A DNA stretch of 64,000 nt. Origin: Amoeboaphelidium protococcarum (taxonomy: Eukaryota > Aphelidiomycota > Aphelidea). Below, piece after piece: positions 26,557-39,999 of this stretch. How positions within the stretch are numbered: the first letter of the stretch is position 1; every line of letters starts with the position of its first letter. Position numbers and translations under genes: made by a program. Under the pieces are notes generated by a model. The model searched no databases. It was not told the origin of the DNA and saw only the letters and a program-made list of their open reading frames with translations. The stretch covers positions 1,614,687 through 1,678,686 of the forward strand of contig JALECJ010000257.1 in the NCBI GenBank assembly GCA_023515745.1, written 5' to 3'.

Positions 26557-28197
26557 ATGAGTCAACTTTAATTTCCAAGAGCTTCTGTCACCTCTATAGC
26601 TTCTCTCTAGATTTTGAAAGAGTAGATTCAGCCCAATCTGATGGATGCAATTGATGAAAATGTTCCTCTGCTTGATGAGACGCGTTAGAGTGATGATGTT
26701 GGTGGATAATCCTCATTTGCTTAGACCACTTTCAATTCTATCAATATCCTGGTAGGTGTCGGTATTCTGTCCCTTCCTTTTGCATTTAAACTGGCTGGAT
26801 GGTATTTGGGTGTCTCGTTGCTGATTGGCTTCATGATCTTGACTAATTACACTGCACGTATTATTGCGAAATGTATGGATTATCAAGATTAGGACCTGGT
26901 TGAAACTATATAAAGTATGGAATCTCCTGTGTTATATTAAGAAAGAGCAAAATAGTAGCCTTATAATTTGCGTAGCTCTGTAGCATCGTATGGATCTCAT
27001 GCTTCTACATAATTTAATACTCCTGCAACTGAACCACTTATGAATAAGATTGACAGTTTTACTGAGGAATCACCAGCGGCGACATTAATTAATAGCACAT
27101 CTACACAACCGAAGCGATTAAATACTTACTCTGATATTGGCGAGGCTGCATTTGGTAGGAGTGGATAGATTTTTATAATGATTCTGTTTACTATGGAGCT
27201 AATTGCCGCTGCAGTAGCGCTTATTATCCTGATTGCAGACTCTCTGCATGCACTATTTCCGTCTGTTGATTTATTGCTTCTAAAAATCATTGCGTTTGCC
27301 TGTGTCTGTCCGTTCACTTGGCTTAAAGATCTACGTGTGCTCTCTTATGTTAGTCTGGTTGGTATCTTTACCATCATTAATCTGCTGTCTGTGATTCTGT
27401 ACGATGGCGTGACACATACCGAAACTCCGGGCAGTATTGTTAATCCTGCACCAACTACTGCATGGCCTATCAATGCATACAAAATACCTCTAGTATTCGG
27501 TCTATGTATGAGTGGATTCGCTGGACACGCCATTTTCCCATAAATTTATCGTGATATGAAGTAACCAGAGAGATTTGGCACCATGTTGAACATCACTTAC
27601 GTTGTAACTTGCATTCTTTACGCGTCAATGGCCACTTTTGGATATCTGATGTTTGGTCAAGGGACATTGGATGAAATTACAAAGAATATCGCCCAAGTCC
27701 CCGGTTATAATCAAGTGTTGAATGTCATTTGTATTTGGATAATTGCCATTAATCCAATGACAAAGTTTCCGCTAACAATGTCTCCAGTGTTTACCACGTT
27801 TGAATTTTATACGCTCAAGATGTTAAAGTAAGAAGAATCGTTCCTCATAGGTAATAAACGGTATTCTACAGTGACATGCAATCCATGTGGTGGTAGCGGA
27901 CCTACTATCCGACTACCGTATGATATATTCAGAATCTTGCTGAGGACAGTAGTATCGAGTCTTGTGTTATTCATTGCCATTATATTCCCTGGTTTTGAGA
28001 GGATAATATCTCTGTTAGGTGCCTTGTTTAGCTTCCTGGTAAGTGTGATATTCCCTCTCTTTTGCTACTTGAAGCTATACAGAGGCACGTTATCACTAGC
28101 TGAGAGAATGCTTAATATCACGATTCTAATTGTAAGCTGTATTATGGCTGCCACAGGAACTGCATGGACATTTATCCCACCATCAGTATTTGGTTGA
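26557..28197 (+). CDS. Vacuolar amino-acid transporter, AAAP family (AVT1-like)
   Basis: 546 residues. After a 55-residue cytosolic N-terminus comes the AAAP signature TTFNSINILVGVGILSLPFAFKLAGW, then about eleven membrane segments ending FIPPSVFG. A disordered loop of about 80 residues follows the second segment, before NTYSDIGEAAFGRSGQ. The motif order LPFAF, YSDIGEAAFG and VPGYNQVLNVICIW is that of vacuolar amino-acid permeases (fungal AVT1, animal SLC32/36 relatives), which exchange amino acids for protons across vacuole or lysosome membranes. Direction and substrate cannot be read from sequence. Confidence 0.88.
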
Positions 28198-28282
28198 TGC
28201 ATTGAATGTATGCATTGTACACTACATTATATATCTTCTCTTTCTATACTCGTTACATGCTTTTTCACTCTTTAACATTGAA

Positions 28283-29002
28283 TCAATCTTTTATATTTTG
28301 TTGGAACACTTAGTACGTTTTCATTCCGCTGGCAATGAGATAACAATGAAATGTTAATAGACAGGACAGGGGACATAGAGTGTTACACAAGATTGCTTAT
28401 AAACACGACCGAAGCACCATGATAGACCAGTGATGAGATAGCGGGCACGCTTAAATGTATGCGAGATACCATACAATTAAAAGCCATTCAATAAGCATAA
28501 AAGTAAAGAAATGTGCATAATTATCGCGTGAAATATCTTTGCCCAAGTACCAGCAGTGATGATCGAAGCCTTTAACACAATGATTACACGTTCGACAATG
28601 CCGACTGCCAATCGGGAGTTGATCTTCAATCTTACAATACTTACAACTGAGACTGAGATTGATTGGATTAAATGTTTTTAATGTGGCGTCGTTTTTAATT
28701 TTGGCAATAATAATCCCCGGATTGGATGTTAGCAGCCTTTGCAGAACCAACCATCCAACCAATCGAGCAAATAAGATAGACCACTCGGTATGAGACAAAC
28801 TGATAGCATTCAGTAGATTATCAAAAATCTACGTACCATAAAGACTAGATATTGCAAGAGTATTCAGCGCGTAGTATAACAATAAAAAGACACGACGAGG
28901 AGCAACAACTTCATGTTTTAAATAGTTACTCTTTGAATATGATAATTACAAAGTTTTCCCTTGTTGACCACTTAAACTTTAAGACTTCTTCAAACTATCC
29001 AT
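28283..29002 (-). CDS. DHHC-type protein S-acyltransferase, small
   Basis: 239 residues. Two membrane segments (RRVFLLLYYALNTLAI and ARLVGWLVLQRLL) precede the Cys-rich domain LSCKYCKIEDQLPIGSRHCRTC...CVKGFDHHCWYLG, then two more segments. Zinc ligands and the catalytic DHHC are intact. The sequence right after DHHC is WYLGKDISRDNY instead of the usual PWxNNCIGRRNY, a divergent pattern. This enzyme class palmitoylates cytosolic proteins at Golgi, ER or plasma membrane. Length is at the short end of the family. Start at ATG 29002 is the first in the open frame. Confidence 0.85.
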
Positions 29003-29253
29003 ACTCCCAAATGCAAAACAGAATTTGTGACCGCCACATTAACGATAGTATATATAAGTTCTCTTGACAACCTAATACCAGTGCGCATAAAAAAAAGAGA
29101 AAAGGTAACAAGTGGTCAGTGAAACGGCGATCGGAATGTTTTCAACTTTTGCCGCGCTCTGAAACAAAGTAACGGTTACTCCCTTACACTGCGTACTGTA
29201 CCGTATCTATGTTGTCTTTGTAAGTATATCAATAGTCACCTTGACGTTATACA

Positions 29254-29976
29254 ATGGATAACCTTTCGATTTTACTCAAGGATTTAGATGGATTTGAGAC
29301 AAGAAGCAATGCAGTCTAAACTTTAATGAGATAGTTATCTCATAGTTCATAAGCAGATAATATCTCCAATAGTCAAAATGAGGACTTGGTACGCGCTTAG
29401 TGCGATGCACTATGTTGGTGTCTCGGCGTAAACTCGAAGCTATCTTTGTACTCTGACACTCTTTCAGACTTGAGTCAGGCTATAAGAAATCAGTTACTAT
29501 CAAACGTTTTGGCGGGCGTCGTATCTTCTAATCACCCTCTCTCTGATGATACTTTGCGACTATTCGGCCGTTTGCTGCGCGAATTGGTGGCTCAAGATTC
29601 AATGCAGTATGCAAATATGATTATCAATATGCTTTTGGATTGCAGTGGTGATTATGAAGACATTATGGCTATGGTGTTTTAAGACGATCCAGACTTGATA
29701 ATAAAATTAGATTTCACGACGCGTTTTCGGTTGGCTTAATGTAGTTTACATTGCTTCAAGAAGGAGATTGCTTGTACTTTGTAGTCTCTGTCTCTGCTGT
29801 TAACTGATTTCGACATTAAAGCCTTCGTTCATAGTGATCCTTTTCTGTCTCAAGTTGTATAGCATCCTGTGATGTTGGAGTTGACCATAAGGCATTTGAG
29901 TTCGCTTCCTTTTGATAGTCTCTAAGCGGAATCGCAGAAAGTACTACAATACTTGAAATAAATGAGAAAGTCATGA
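29254..29976 (+). CDS. Orphan helical (HEAT/ARM-like) protein
   Basis: 240 residues from ATG 29254 to the first in-frame TGA at 29974-29976. Helical throughout (SILLKDLDGFETRSNAVQTL, AIRNQLLSNVLAGVV, TLRLFGRLLRELVAQDSMQY), resembling armadillo or HEAT repeats, with no catalytic motif or signal. I recognise no family. The next open frame starts only 7 nt after this TGA. The two may be one gene joined by an intron (for example GTACTA at 29941 to AG at 29983, phase-compatible but without the TGTAG end of other introns), or two separate genes. Confidence 0.55.
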
Positions 29977-29983
29977 AATAGAG

Positions 29984-30387
29984 ATGATGGGCGATGTATT
30001 AAATTAATGTTTCGATCTACTCAAAGGCCGCATTAAATTAATGTCATATCAGTCTGACGAACTACCTTCCAGGAAAATAATCCTTAGCAAGCGAAGTCTA
30101 ACAATCTCATCCACCTAATCCACAACCACCGTTTGTGTGTACTTGGAGACTCAAGGCTTAACAGAGTTAAATAGCTTTGTAGTTTCTTGTTACGCAGCCT
30201 TCTACAACCTTTCTGCCTCAACACTTACGATTCTTTTTTGGATCGCGTCTACATATTAACTACTTCGTTACCAGGGACCATTCTGGCTGCACTAGATACT
30301 TGGTACCTAAGTATTGTTTCTACTAAGGAGCCAAATTATAAGAACCCTCAACTTGGAAATCAATTGCACCTTTTAGGCACCTCTTGA
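29984..30387 (+). CDS. Orphan helical protein, possibly the C-terminal part of the preceding gene
   Basis: ATG-ATG at 29984 opens a frame that joins to a second exon through a 44-nt intron (30139-30182, GTACTT...TTTGTAG), then reads to TGA at 30385-30387: about 119 residues. The text is protein-like (MMGDVLNQCFDLLKG, LNTYDSFLDRVYILTTSLPG, AALDTWYLSIVS) and helical. It has the same flavour as the upstream ORF, so a single 348-residue protein is quite possible. No family recognised. Splice site choice rests on frame restoration and the TGTAG pattern. Confidence 0.45.
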
Positions 30388-31120
30388 CGTAACTGTTTGA
30401 CAGATCAACACGTCAAGTCTTGTCATCGAAACAACAGCCAGCACACGTAGCACCAGAGTAATGTACTGTAACTGTTTCAGGGGACGACAAATGCGGAACA
30501 TTCAGACGCCATGTTGTTAATTATGCTCACTCATAACTCACGGTAATCATTTCAATAGTTCACGGTAAAAAGGCTTCTCAAGCACGCTTTTTATTCTTAC
30601 ATTGCGACTACCGTGCAGAACGTAGACAGTAAATAATATTCTAGCTGGTGAACACTGTAGCATATTCCAGTCACCCTGGCACTTGATTTACTAACTGTAG
30701 ATGCATTTTACAACGTGACTTTCTCACTTTTTCTAACAAACAATTAATAATATTTCAGCTTCTGTCTCTGCATTCTGTATCAATCATGACTCATCAATTG
30801 ACGCCTTCAAATACTTACCTTGCATCTTCAATGGCACTCTGATCTCAGTACTTCCTTCAACGCATTTCCCTATAACGCTTGTTACATATCCACCTGAGGG
30901 CAAAAATAAAGTTCAAAGGACTGAGATCGCCCTATATACAGTAATTTCATGATCTTATCATTCTGGTTTCAATCAAAACGAGATCAGTGTGTGTGTTGTA
31001 TCCAGGTAAGGAGCAAAGTTTTCACCTCGCCGACAATGTTGAAGCTTTCTTATTGTTGTTTGCGCTTCTTGTATATTGTGCCTACGTAAAATTAATAAAT
31101 AATTATTTTATTAAATCAGA
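30388..31120 (+). other. Unresolved stretch, probably a short spliced gene
   Basis: 733 bp with no complete ORF. On the plus strand a frame near 30770-30950 reads as credible protein (SIDAFKYLPCIFNGTLISVL, FPITLVTYPPEGKNKVQ), and a downstream frame contains a hydrophobic segment (EAFLLLFALLVYCAYVKLI) ending in TGA at 31122-31124. A 3' splice-like signal, TTTACTAACTGTAG, ends near 30703 and contains a yeast-type branch sequence. The pieces would suit a luminal protein with a C-terminal membrane anchor (PIG-X-like is one idea), but I cannot join them in frame. The minus strand also has a donor-like GTAAGT near 30820. Confidence 0.3.
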
Positions 31121-33184
31121 ATGACAATATATCGCCGAATTGGTGAATCTCAGGAACTGGGTGATAGTCAAGAATATTAATCTTCATCTGGCTAAAACTA
31201 ATACGTCTTTCCATTTACTAAATCTAGAATTATAGAACTGTTTCACTCTGTCTAAAAGTCGCTGTACTATGTTGAATTGATTAAACTGCTCCGGCTCTCT
31301 GTGCCTTTAGTATTGACTTACTGGTTTTTTGCTACAATGTCGCTGGTGTCTATGCATTACGTTGGATAGTCTGGGGATGTCACTGCTCTGGCGGGAATTT
31401 CGCTGGCATTTTCGCTGTATAATGCCATCGGTTACAGCGTTGGTTACGGTATGTGCGGTGGATTGGATACTCTGGTTGCATAGAGTGTCGGCATGTAGAG
31501 GAGAGGTGATAGTGGCAGTGTTATTTCCTAATAGCATTTGCATGGCGGAAGTTCTAGATCACGACAGTATCTTGGCACCACACTTGCAAAAGCGTTGGTG
31601 ATAATCTGGATTACTTGTATTCCCATCTGTCTCACGTTATGTTTTTGCGCTCCGATTCTTATAGATATTATGCGTTAGCCGTATGAAGTGGCGATGGTTG
31701 CGTAGACTTATTGTCGATGGTCAAGTCCTGCTATACCACTATTCATGACTTTCGAAGTTTATAAGCGTTACATTTAGTGCCATGGGGACACTACGGCGGC
31801 TTTTATATCAATGCTCATAGGCTGTCTTGTGAATTGGATGTGTCATTACGTGATGGTGGGACAATTGAAAATGGGCTACGTTGGTGCCGCAATATCACTT
31901 AATCTTGCTTATGGATCGCTTGTTGTATCAGTTCTAGTATACTTGAGGTACATCGCTAATGGTAGAATTCCGCCCATCGTATTTTCTAGAAATACCTTTA
32001 AAGGTTGGACACTTTATTACCGCCTCGCATTACCAAACACTTTAATGATTTGTGCCGAATGGTGGGCTTTTGAAATTTGTGCTCTTCTCGCTGGATCTAT
32101 TGGACCAATCAGTTTAAGTGCTCACTCTATTGTGCAGAACACGGTCTACTCTATGTACATGATTCCTTATGGATTGAGTATAGCTTCTGGTGTCACTATT
32201 GGGAATTACTTGGGTGCAAATGATGCCATTAGATCAAAGATTGTTGTCAGATTGTCTCTAGCTATTACGATACTCTCTATGCTTGTAAATTCAACTATTT
32301 TGATTGCAAATGGTGATAGAATAGCTAATGCGTTCTTGCACGCAGAAGCTTCATAAAATTAATAATAATCTGCAGAGACTGCGCAGGCTTCCAAGTAATT
32401 AATGGCTCATTTCATCTAGTAATTATTACCAGTCTGTGCTTTTTATCAAGTTTTTGATGGAGTGTAAACTTTATCTTAGAGTATTCTTCGAGCCTGTGGA
32501 AGACAGGAAATGGGTGCTGTGTTCACTCTGGGATGTTATTACTTGATATGCGTTCCTCTCGGCTATGTGATGGCATTTGGATATGGATTCAGTTAATAAT
32601 TGTAAGATTTCGCTTCAAGTCTCATGAATGTCGCCGCATCTCAGGAGTCATCTTCTTCTATGATAATAAAAGTTGGAAATGAACCTCCTGCTAATGGATT
32701 TGGCGTTCTCGGGCTTTGGATCGGTATAGCTACTGCCATACTGTGTCTAGGCATCTCAATTGGAATATTTGTGCTTCGTCTAGACTGGGCTGCAGAGTGT
32801 GAAGCTGGTGCTGCTCGCATAGCTCAAGATTCTGCACACATGTCCAAGTAGGATATAATCACAATGAATGAGCTTGATAATTCATCTATTACTGGCCGTG
32901 ATGAAGAAAATCTGCAGCTACTAAAGACTTCCTCAACAATGATGTAAATCGGTCCTGACAATACATAATTTACTTTTATTTATCGGTTATTTTTTTTATA
33001 CTGCGGTTAGTATAGGCTTAACTTATTTATTCATTCAATGTGCTTCTCCTAGAGCTATAGAGAAATGTGCTCAGATAACAGATTGATAGCCACCGTGTTG
33101 TCTGCACCTCTAGGTACAATGACATCGGCATACTTCATAGTTGGCCTCACGAACTCATCAAATGACGGCTTCACAAATCTCTGA
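31121..33184 (+). CDS. MATE-family multidrug/solute antiporter
   Basis: About 687 residues in one frame. The MatE domain is clear: [56 protein letters not shown] in repeat 1, and [56 protein letters not shown] in repeat 2, with about twelve membrane segments. It exports cationic compounds against H+ or Na+. The last hydrophobic segment is near residue 540; the tail then becomes hydrophilic. The first in-frame TGA (33182-33184) lies inside the antisense uridine kinase gene, a 154-nt overlap, so the true C-terminus may be shorter or spliced. The start ATG follows directly on the unresolved stretch. Confidence 0.85.
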
Positions 33185-33965
33185 TACTAAGTAAGAACCG
33201 AGTCAAGCGATCTACCTCTATCCGCAATATCGCGTCTCACTACATTAAATCACATTAAGTTTAATGGTGGTGATATAGAATAAAGCAATCATAGACTGAC
33301 AACTTACAACGCCTAGCTAAACGGATATCGTCGTCAGCATCAACAAAAAGCTTGAGGTCCATCAGCTTCATAATCTCCTAATCATACAATGCGAATATTC
33401 CCTCAAAAACCACCACTGACGCGCCACTAATCTTTATACATTCGTCCAATCTACATTTATACTAGGAGAGAAAATGTCGAAAACCACCAGGTATAGCAAA
33501 AAATACCTAGAGTGAGTCTTGAAATCATAAATTGGAATATCAACTTCCTGGCCAGACTTGAGCTGATGCAGAATTTAAAAGAGCAAATCAAAATCGAACG
33601 CGTCTACATAGAAACATTAAGCCTCGGTGTGATGGAGATTAACATTAGTTGACAATTATCAAATATATCTCTTACTAGGATGATCAAAGTCATATTCTGC
33701 TTTATTAGCTGCAGCAATCTACTCCTTTGTGAGTATTTTGTAAAAGCTATCCATAGATATCAGAGCGACGGAGGAGACATCCAAATTGCTAATGATCAGT
33801 CTACACTCTCATAAGAAATCATGCTGTGATATCAATCCAGGTAAAATCAGTAATTAAAACTTACTCTGATACAGAAGTTTTACCGCTAGCACTTCCACCG
33901 GCGATACCAATAATGTAAGTCTACTTTTATGGAGATGTGACTGAACCGTTGCTCATTATTGGCAT
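33031..33965 (-). CDS. URK1: Uridine/cytidine kinase
   Basis: Five exons (33965-33865, 33800-33676, 33603-33507, 33450-33308, 33239-33031) joined by introns of 64, 72, 56 and 68 nt, all ending in TGTAG, give 224 residues. Motifs in order: P-loop [75 protein letters not shown] and [10 protein letters not shown]. Each junction restores a conserved family segment, so the intron model is strong. The enzyme phosphorylates uridine and cytidine in pyrimidine salvage, which would suit a parasite. This is the most intron-rich gene in the window. Its 3' part overlaps the MATE reading frame on the other strand. Confidence 0.95.
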
Positions 33966-34428
33966 ACTATTCGCTTTTATAATTGGTGGAAGGGTGCTTC
34001 TTCTCTTTGTAGTAAAATTTGCGAAAATTTGAAAATTTTTTGGATCAAAGTTTTTCTGATCGTCCGTGAACCCACACTTTATAAAATTCCCATGCCTGTA
34101 TTTGATGCTGTGATCCTAATTTGATTTAATTCTAACACATCAACTTAATACTTTTTACTTTTATCACCTCTTACTGTAAATAGAACCATGTTGCTGGTTA
34201 GCGCCTCAGCATGCGATCAGCGATTGTCCCTAATCATGTTCACAGGAGCACACACTGTCGATTAGAATCATAGAAAGCTTTGACTCACACTTCAACTACT
34301 ACAATCATCAGAATTCTCGAGTTGCCTCTGTATTTGTCATCATTAAATATAGTTTATATTGCTTCTAATTAGCTTGTAAATTTAAGCAATTTTCATATAC
34401 CGTATACCTGTGATATATTGAAATTGAA
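33966..34428. promoter_or_regulatory. Divergent intergenic region between URK and the F-box gene
   Basis: 463 bp. Close to the URK start is a T/A-rich palindromic block (about 34015-34045; TTTGCGAAAATTTGAAAATT). A short open frame (MLLVSASACDQRLSL..., 34188 on) ends in TGA after about 30 codons and could be a 5' exon, but no join to the F-box gene is evident. No RNA gene seen. Confidence 0.3.
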
Positions 34429-36132
34429 ATGGTGTTACATTTGTCTTATAGCCACAACAGGGAGAGAAGCCTTAGTGGTGATACGTTACACGCGCAATGT
34501 ACTGCGGATAGTCGCAGCGGTTCAATTTACCAGGAAGATTATGATGGGCATAATAGTAGCAGTAAAATTGATCAAAGTTAATCCAAATCAGAATTATCCT
34601 TAAATGTGAATTGCATTCCCGCAGAGATTGTGCACGCTGTCTTGTCCAACTGTCAGTCTGAAACGTTGTTGATCGCTATGCAGATCAATCAGAAGTGGCG
34701 CACAGTAGCTGGATCGATTCTGTATCGCGATCCATTCAATCTTCCTTTCTGGTTGTGTAACAGTAGCGGTGATAATGGTGATGGTGGTAAGTATGGATTT
34801 AATTAGAGTCGCAGAAATCGAAGTAATAGTTTATCGTCTCTATGGTCGCAGGATTCCCACATTGATGGAAGATAGTCATCTCACACCGCTGCAGTATCAC
34901 CATCTTTTGATGAACGCGGTGGTAGTTCTAATAATAGTGGATGGTTATCCAAGATGTGGAAGCTATTGACTTTTAATAAAAATGTAAAAGACGATTTGCA
35001 GACTCAATTGGATTTATTTCTGTTGGCTCTTGGTAGAGTAGATCTTGAGCATGGAGGAGGATCAAGTAAGAAGCGAGCATTGACCTTTACACCTTTGCAA
35101 TAATAGTCTTAGCAATAGATTTAGTCTAGATTCAAGCGCGTACGTTAAATTAAAAATTTATAAAAGTAATAGTCGAAATCAAAGGTGTCATAAGATGCTT
35201 AGCCGTATCCGGCTCTATTTTCGTGGATTAGACACTTGGATTTTGGACCATTGATACAGGCAGTGGATGAAGAGGTTGTAGTGGATGACTTACTTTTGGA
35301 TTTAATTAGTGGCCCATTCTAAAATAGCTCATAGTTGATATCGATCAGTCTGGGAGGAGCTAGTTTGATCACTGATTAAGGATTGCTGTAGTTGTCACTA
35401 AGAAATTGTACCAGCAATATAACTAAACTTGATCTATCACATCTTGCGGAAATTACTGAGCACTCATTGTGTCCACTGCTGATGTAAATGAAGTACCTGC
35501 GATGTATTAATCTGAAAGGTTGTAAATAGGTTGGAGATTCTGTATTGAGAACGATAGCCACGTATTGTCCTCATATAGAGAGATTAAGGCTGGCAGGTAC
35601 AAAGATTACAGATTATGGTTTAATGTGGATATCTCAATCGGCGATTACTAATTTGCAATATTTGGATTTAAATTGTTGTAATGGTATTAGTGATCAAGGT
35701 ATAATAGCTGTAGTACAATCTTAGTCTGAATTACGTTGGATTGATTTAACTAGATAGAATAAACATAAAAGTGCAGCTTTGGTGACTGACGCGTCCATAA
35801 TGGCAGTCGCTCAGAATTGTCCAAGAATGGAGTTATTAGATTTATCATATTGCTCATAGATTACGGACGCGCCGCTGATAGCTATTACTGAATAATGTAA
35901 TAGATTAAAGTCACTTTCGCTGAAAGGACTTAATTTTATAACGGCTGAAAGTGTGTTCGCTCTGGGAGAACTGCGCCGCACCTACCACAAGCTGATTTGG
36001 TTGCAGATTTACAATTGTCGTAATATAACATCTCAAGTAATAGATTAGATGATTTAGAATCTTAATGATGGTTGGCGCAAAGGTCCTTATGATAAATCTG
36101 TTCACAGTCAAGTAATGGGTGCAACCTGGTGA
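34429..36132 (+). CDS. F-box and leucine-rich-repeat protein (AMN1/FBXL-like)
   Basis: 567 residues. An F-box begins near residue 60 (NCIPAEIVHAVLSNC...QINQKWRTVAGSILYRD). A Ser/Gln-rich middle follows, then LRRs of the cysteine-containing AMN1/FBXL type, e.g. LRCINLKGCKQVGDSVL, LRLAGTKITDYGLMWIS, LDLNCCNGISDQGIIAV, LDLSYCSQITDAPLIAI. Such proteins are substrate receptors of SCF ubiquitin ligases. The start is the first ATG after an in-frame TGA. The frame ends in TGA at 36130-36132, but the same frame then stays open for over 50 more codons with protein-like text, so a missed intron or readthrough is possible. Confidence 0.88.
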
Positions 36133-36297
36133 TATTCTGATGCTTAGTGTCATCCTTATACAGTATATCCTTCTCATTGCGTAGTCAATACAATATCGTG
36201 GTGGCAAATGGAGGTAAGTAACCAGAAAGAGTAAAGTAATAATGCATTGATGTAGATGTAACTAATAAAATTTTTCTATTGCAAACTTTCAAATGTC

Positions 36298-38615
<2,318 letters not shown>

Positions 38616-38862
38616 TTATTGCTGTTATGATTGTTGCTGATTAGAACAACGTCACAATATTTTTTCACAACGCGCGAAAAAAAAACCTGCAAAGAATTCA
38701 ATCGAAAATCAAAGCACGCTCGATTTAACGTTTCTAAGGTTCGCTCGTTTCGTTCGATTTCTCTCATGGGGGGCTAATGAGCGCGATTAAAGAAGCAATT
38801 GCGAGAGATAGTGATGAAAACACATACAAGATTTATTTTATCAATCTGGTATCATCATTTAA

Positions 38863-39597
38863 TCATGGTTCGCGCAGTTTTTGAATATTCTGCTTCACTT
38901 TAACAGTCATCTACTCTAGAATAAACTTGCGCATTAGTGATATTTCGGATGGTGCTTTGATATTCTCCTACTTGGTACTGGTCTACACTGTTACAGCTTC
39001 ATTATTCAGCTGAGCCTTTGATGCGGATTTCCCATTTCCGGCCATCATTTATTTGGCAGACGTTGGACGCGATGGAGGGAAAACTTTCTTTACAACAGAT
39101 GATGATTATTGCTTCATAACTGGTGGAATCGCCGCTCGGACGTGGTGAGCAAGTTTCATGAACGGATTATCTCTCACCTTACACAGCGATGAGCGATCAA
39201 TCAGAGATCCATTATGATGCACTACAACACGATTTTCTGTGGCATTCTTGACAGATGCAGATTTCTCAATAGCTTAAGAATAGGATTTCTATGATTAAGA
39301 TGGCAACTTGTAACCTTATGACTATTAATCTTTGACAATAAATGGATTATTTTTTACTGTGCCTCTGCGAACTAATTTCTCAACGACGGGGATGTCGCTC
39401 TTCTTTACTTATGCAGCATTTCCAGTTGACTCACCCAATTTCTAATCAACTTTAAGGAATGGATTAGATTTCAGGTTCTTTGAGATATCATAACGCTTTA
39501 GAGATCCGACAGACTTCAATTTACTCGCCGGTAGTGAGAGTGCGCCCAGAGTTTACTCGGCTCTTTTCTCGTGATTATTAGCAACAACAGATTCCAT
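38863..39597 (-). CDS. Orphan basic protein with three spaced NPF motifs
   Basis: 244 residues, one frame, TGA stop. Low-complexity, Lys/Ser/Val/Gln-rich and disordered, without membrane segments. Three Asn-Pro-Phe motifs in similar contexts stand out: LKSNPFLKV (residues 45-47), VKNNPFIVK (84-86) and VRDNPFMKL (144-146). NPF tripeptides are ligands of EH domains in endocytic adaptors, so a role as an endocytic linker is a reasonable guess, but no family is recognised. A Gln-rich segment and a final amphipathic stretch (MRKFILEQMTVKVKQNIQKL) follow. About 280 bp separate its 3' end from the mtHsp70 start. Confidence 0.65.
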
Positions 39598-39999
39598 TAA
39601 GTGCGTATAAATGATGATTTGTCAACTGATACTGAAAGCTTAAAACTATTCAATGCAATTATAAGTAAAAAATGACAAGATCCGGCCAAGATAATGCGCT
39701 GTGAACATTGTCCTTTTCATTGTTACCAAGACAACGCCTTCCTAGTAAATCAACCAATCAGTCAGCATAACGACCAGAAGATTCTCCATCACAGCATTGA
39801 GGACATTTGCGACCATAATCAAACGTTTCACACAGAGCAAACATTGACGTGAAACGATTCTAGAACGCGTTAAGGTTGAATTTCTCTCGCAGTTCGACGC
39901 GTCGTCTTTTCTTGCGCGTAACTCACAATACGCGCCTAGTTCCATTCTTTCTTAGTCACTTTATTGATCGTTTTCATACCGTAATTAATGCTGAGGAGA
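39598..39999. promoter_or_regulatory. Divergent intergenic region between the NPF protein gene and ArgRS
   Basis: 402 bp that should contain both promoters. A minus-strand frame at 39742-39945 (about 68 codons, extendable through TAG) lacks any recognisable feature and is treated as chance. No repeats or RNA genes seen. Confidence 0.3.

Noticed and set aside
39742-39945. Minus-strand ORF between the NPF gene and ArgRS.
   Set aside because: Random-looking composition in a divergent promoter region.
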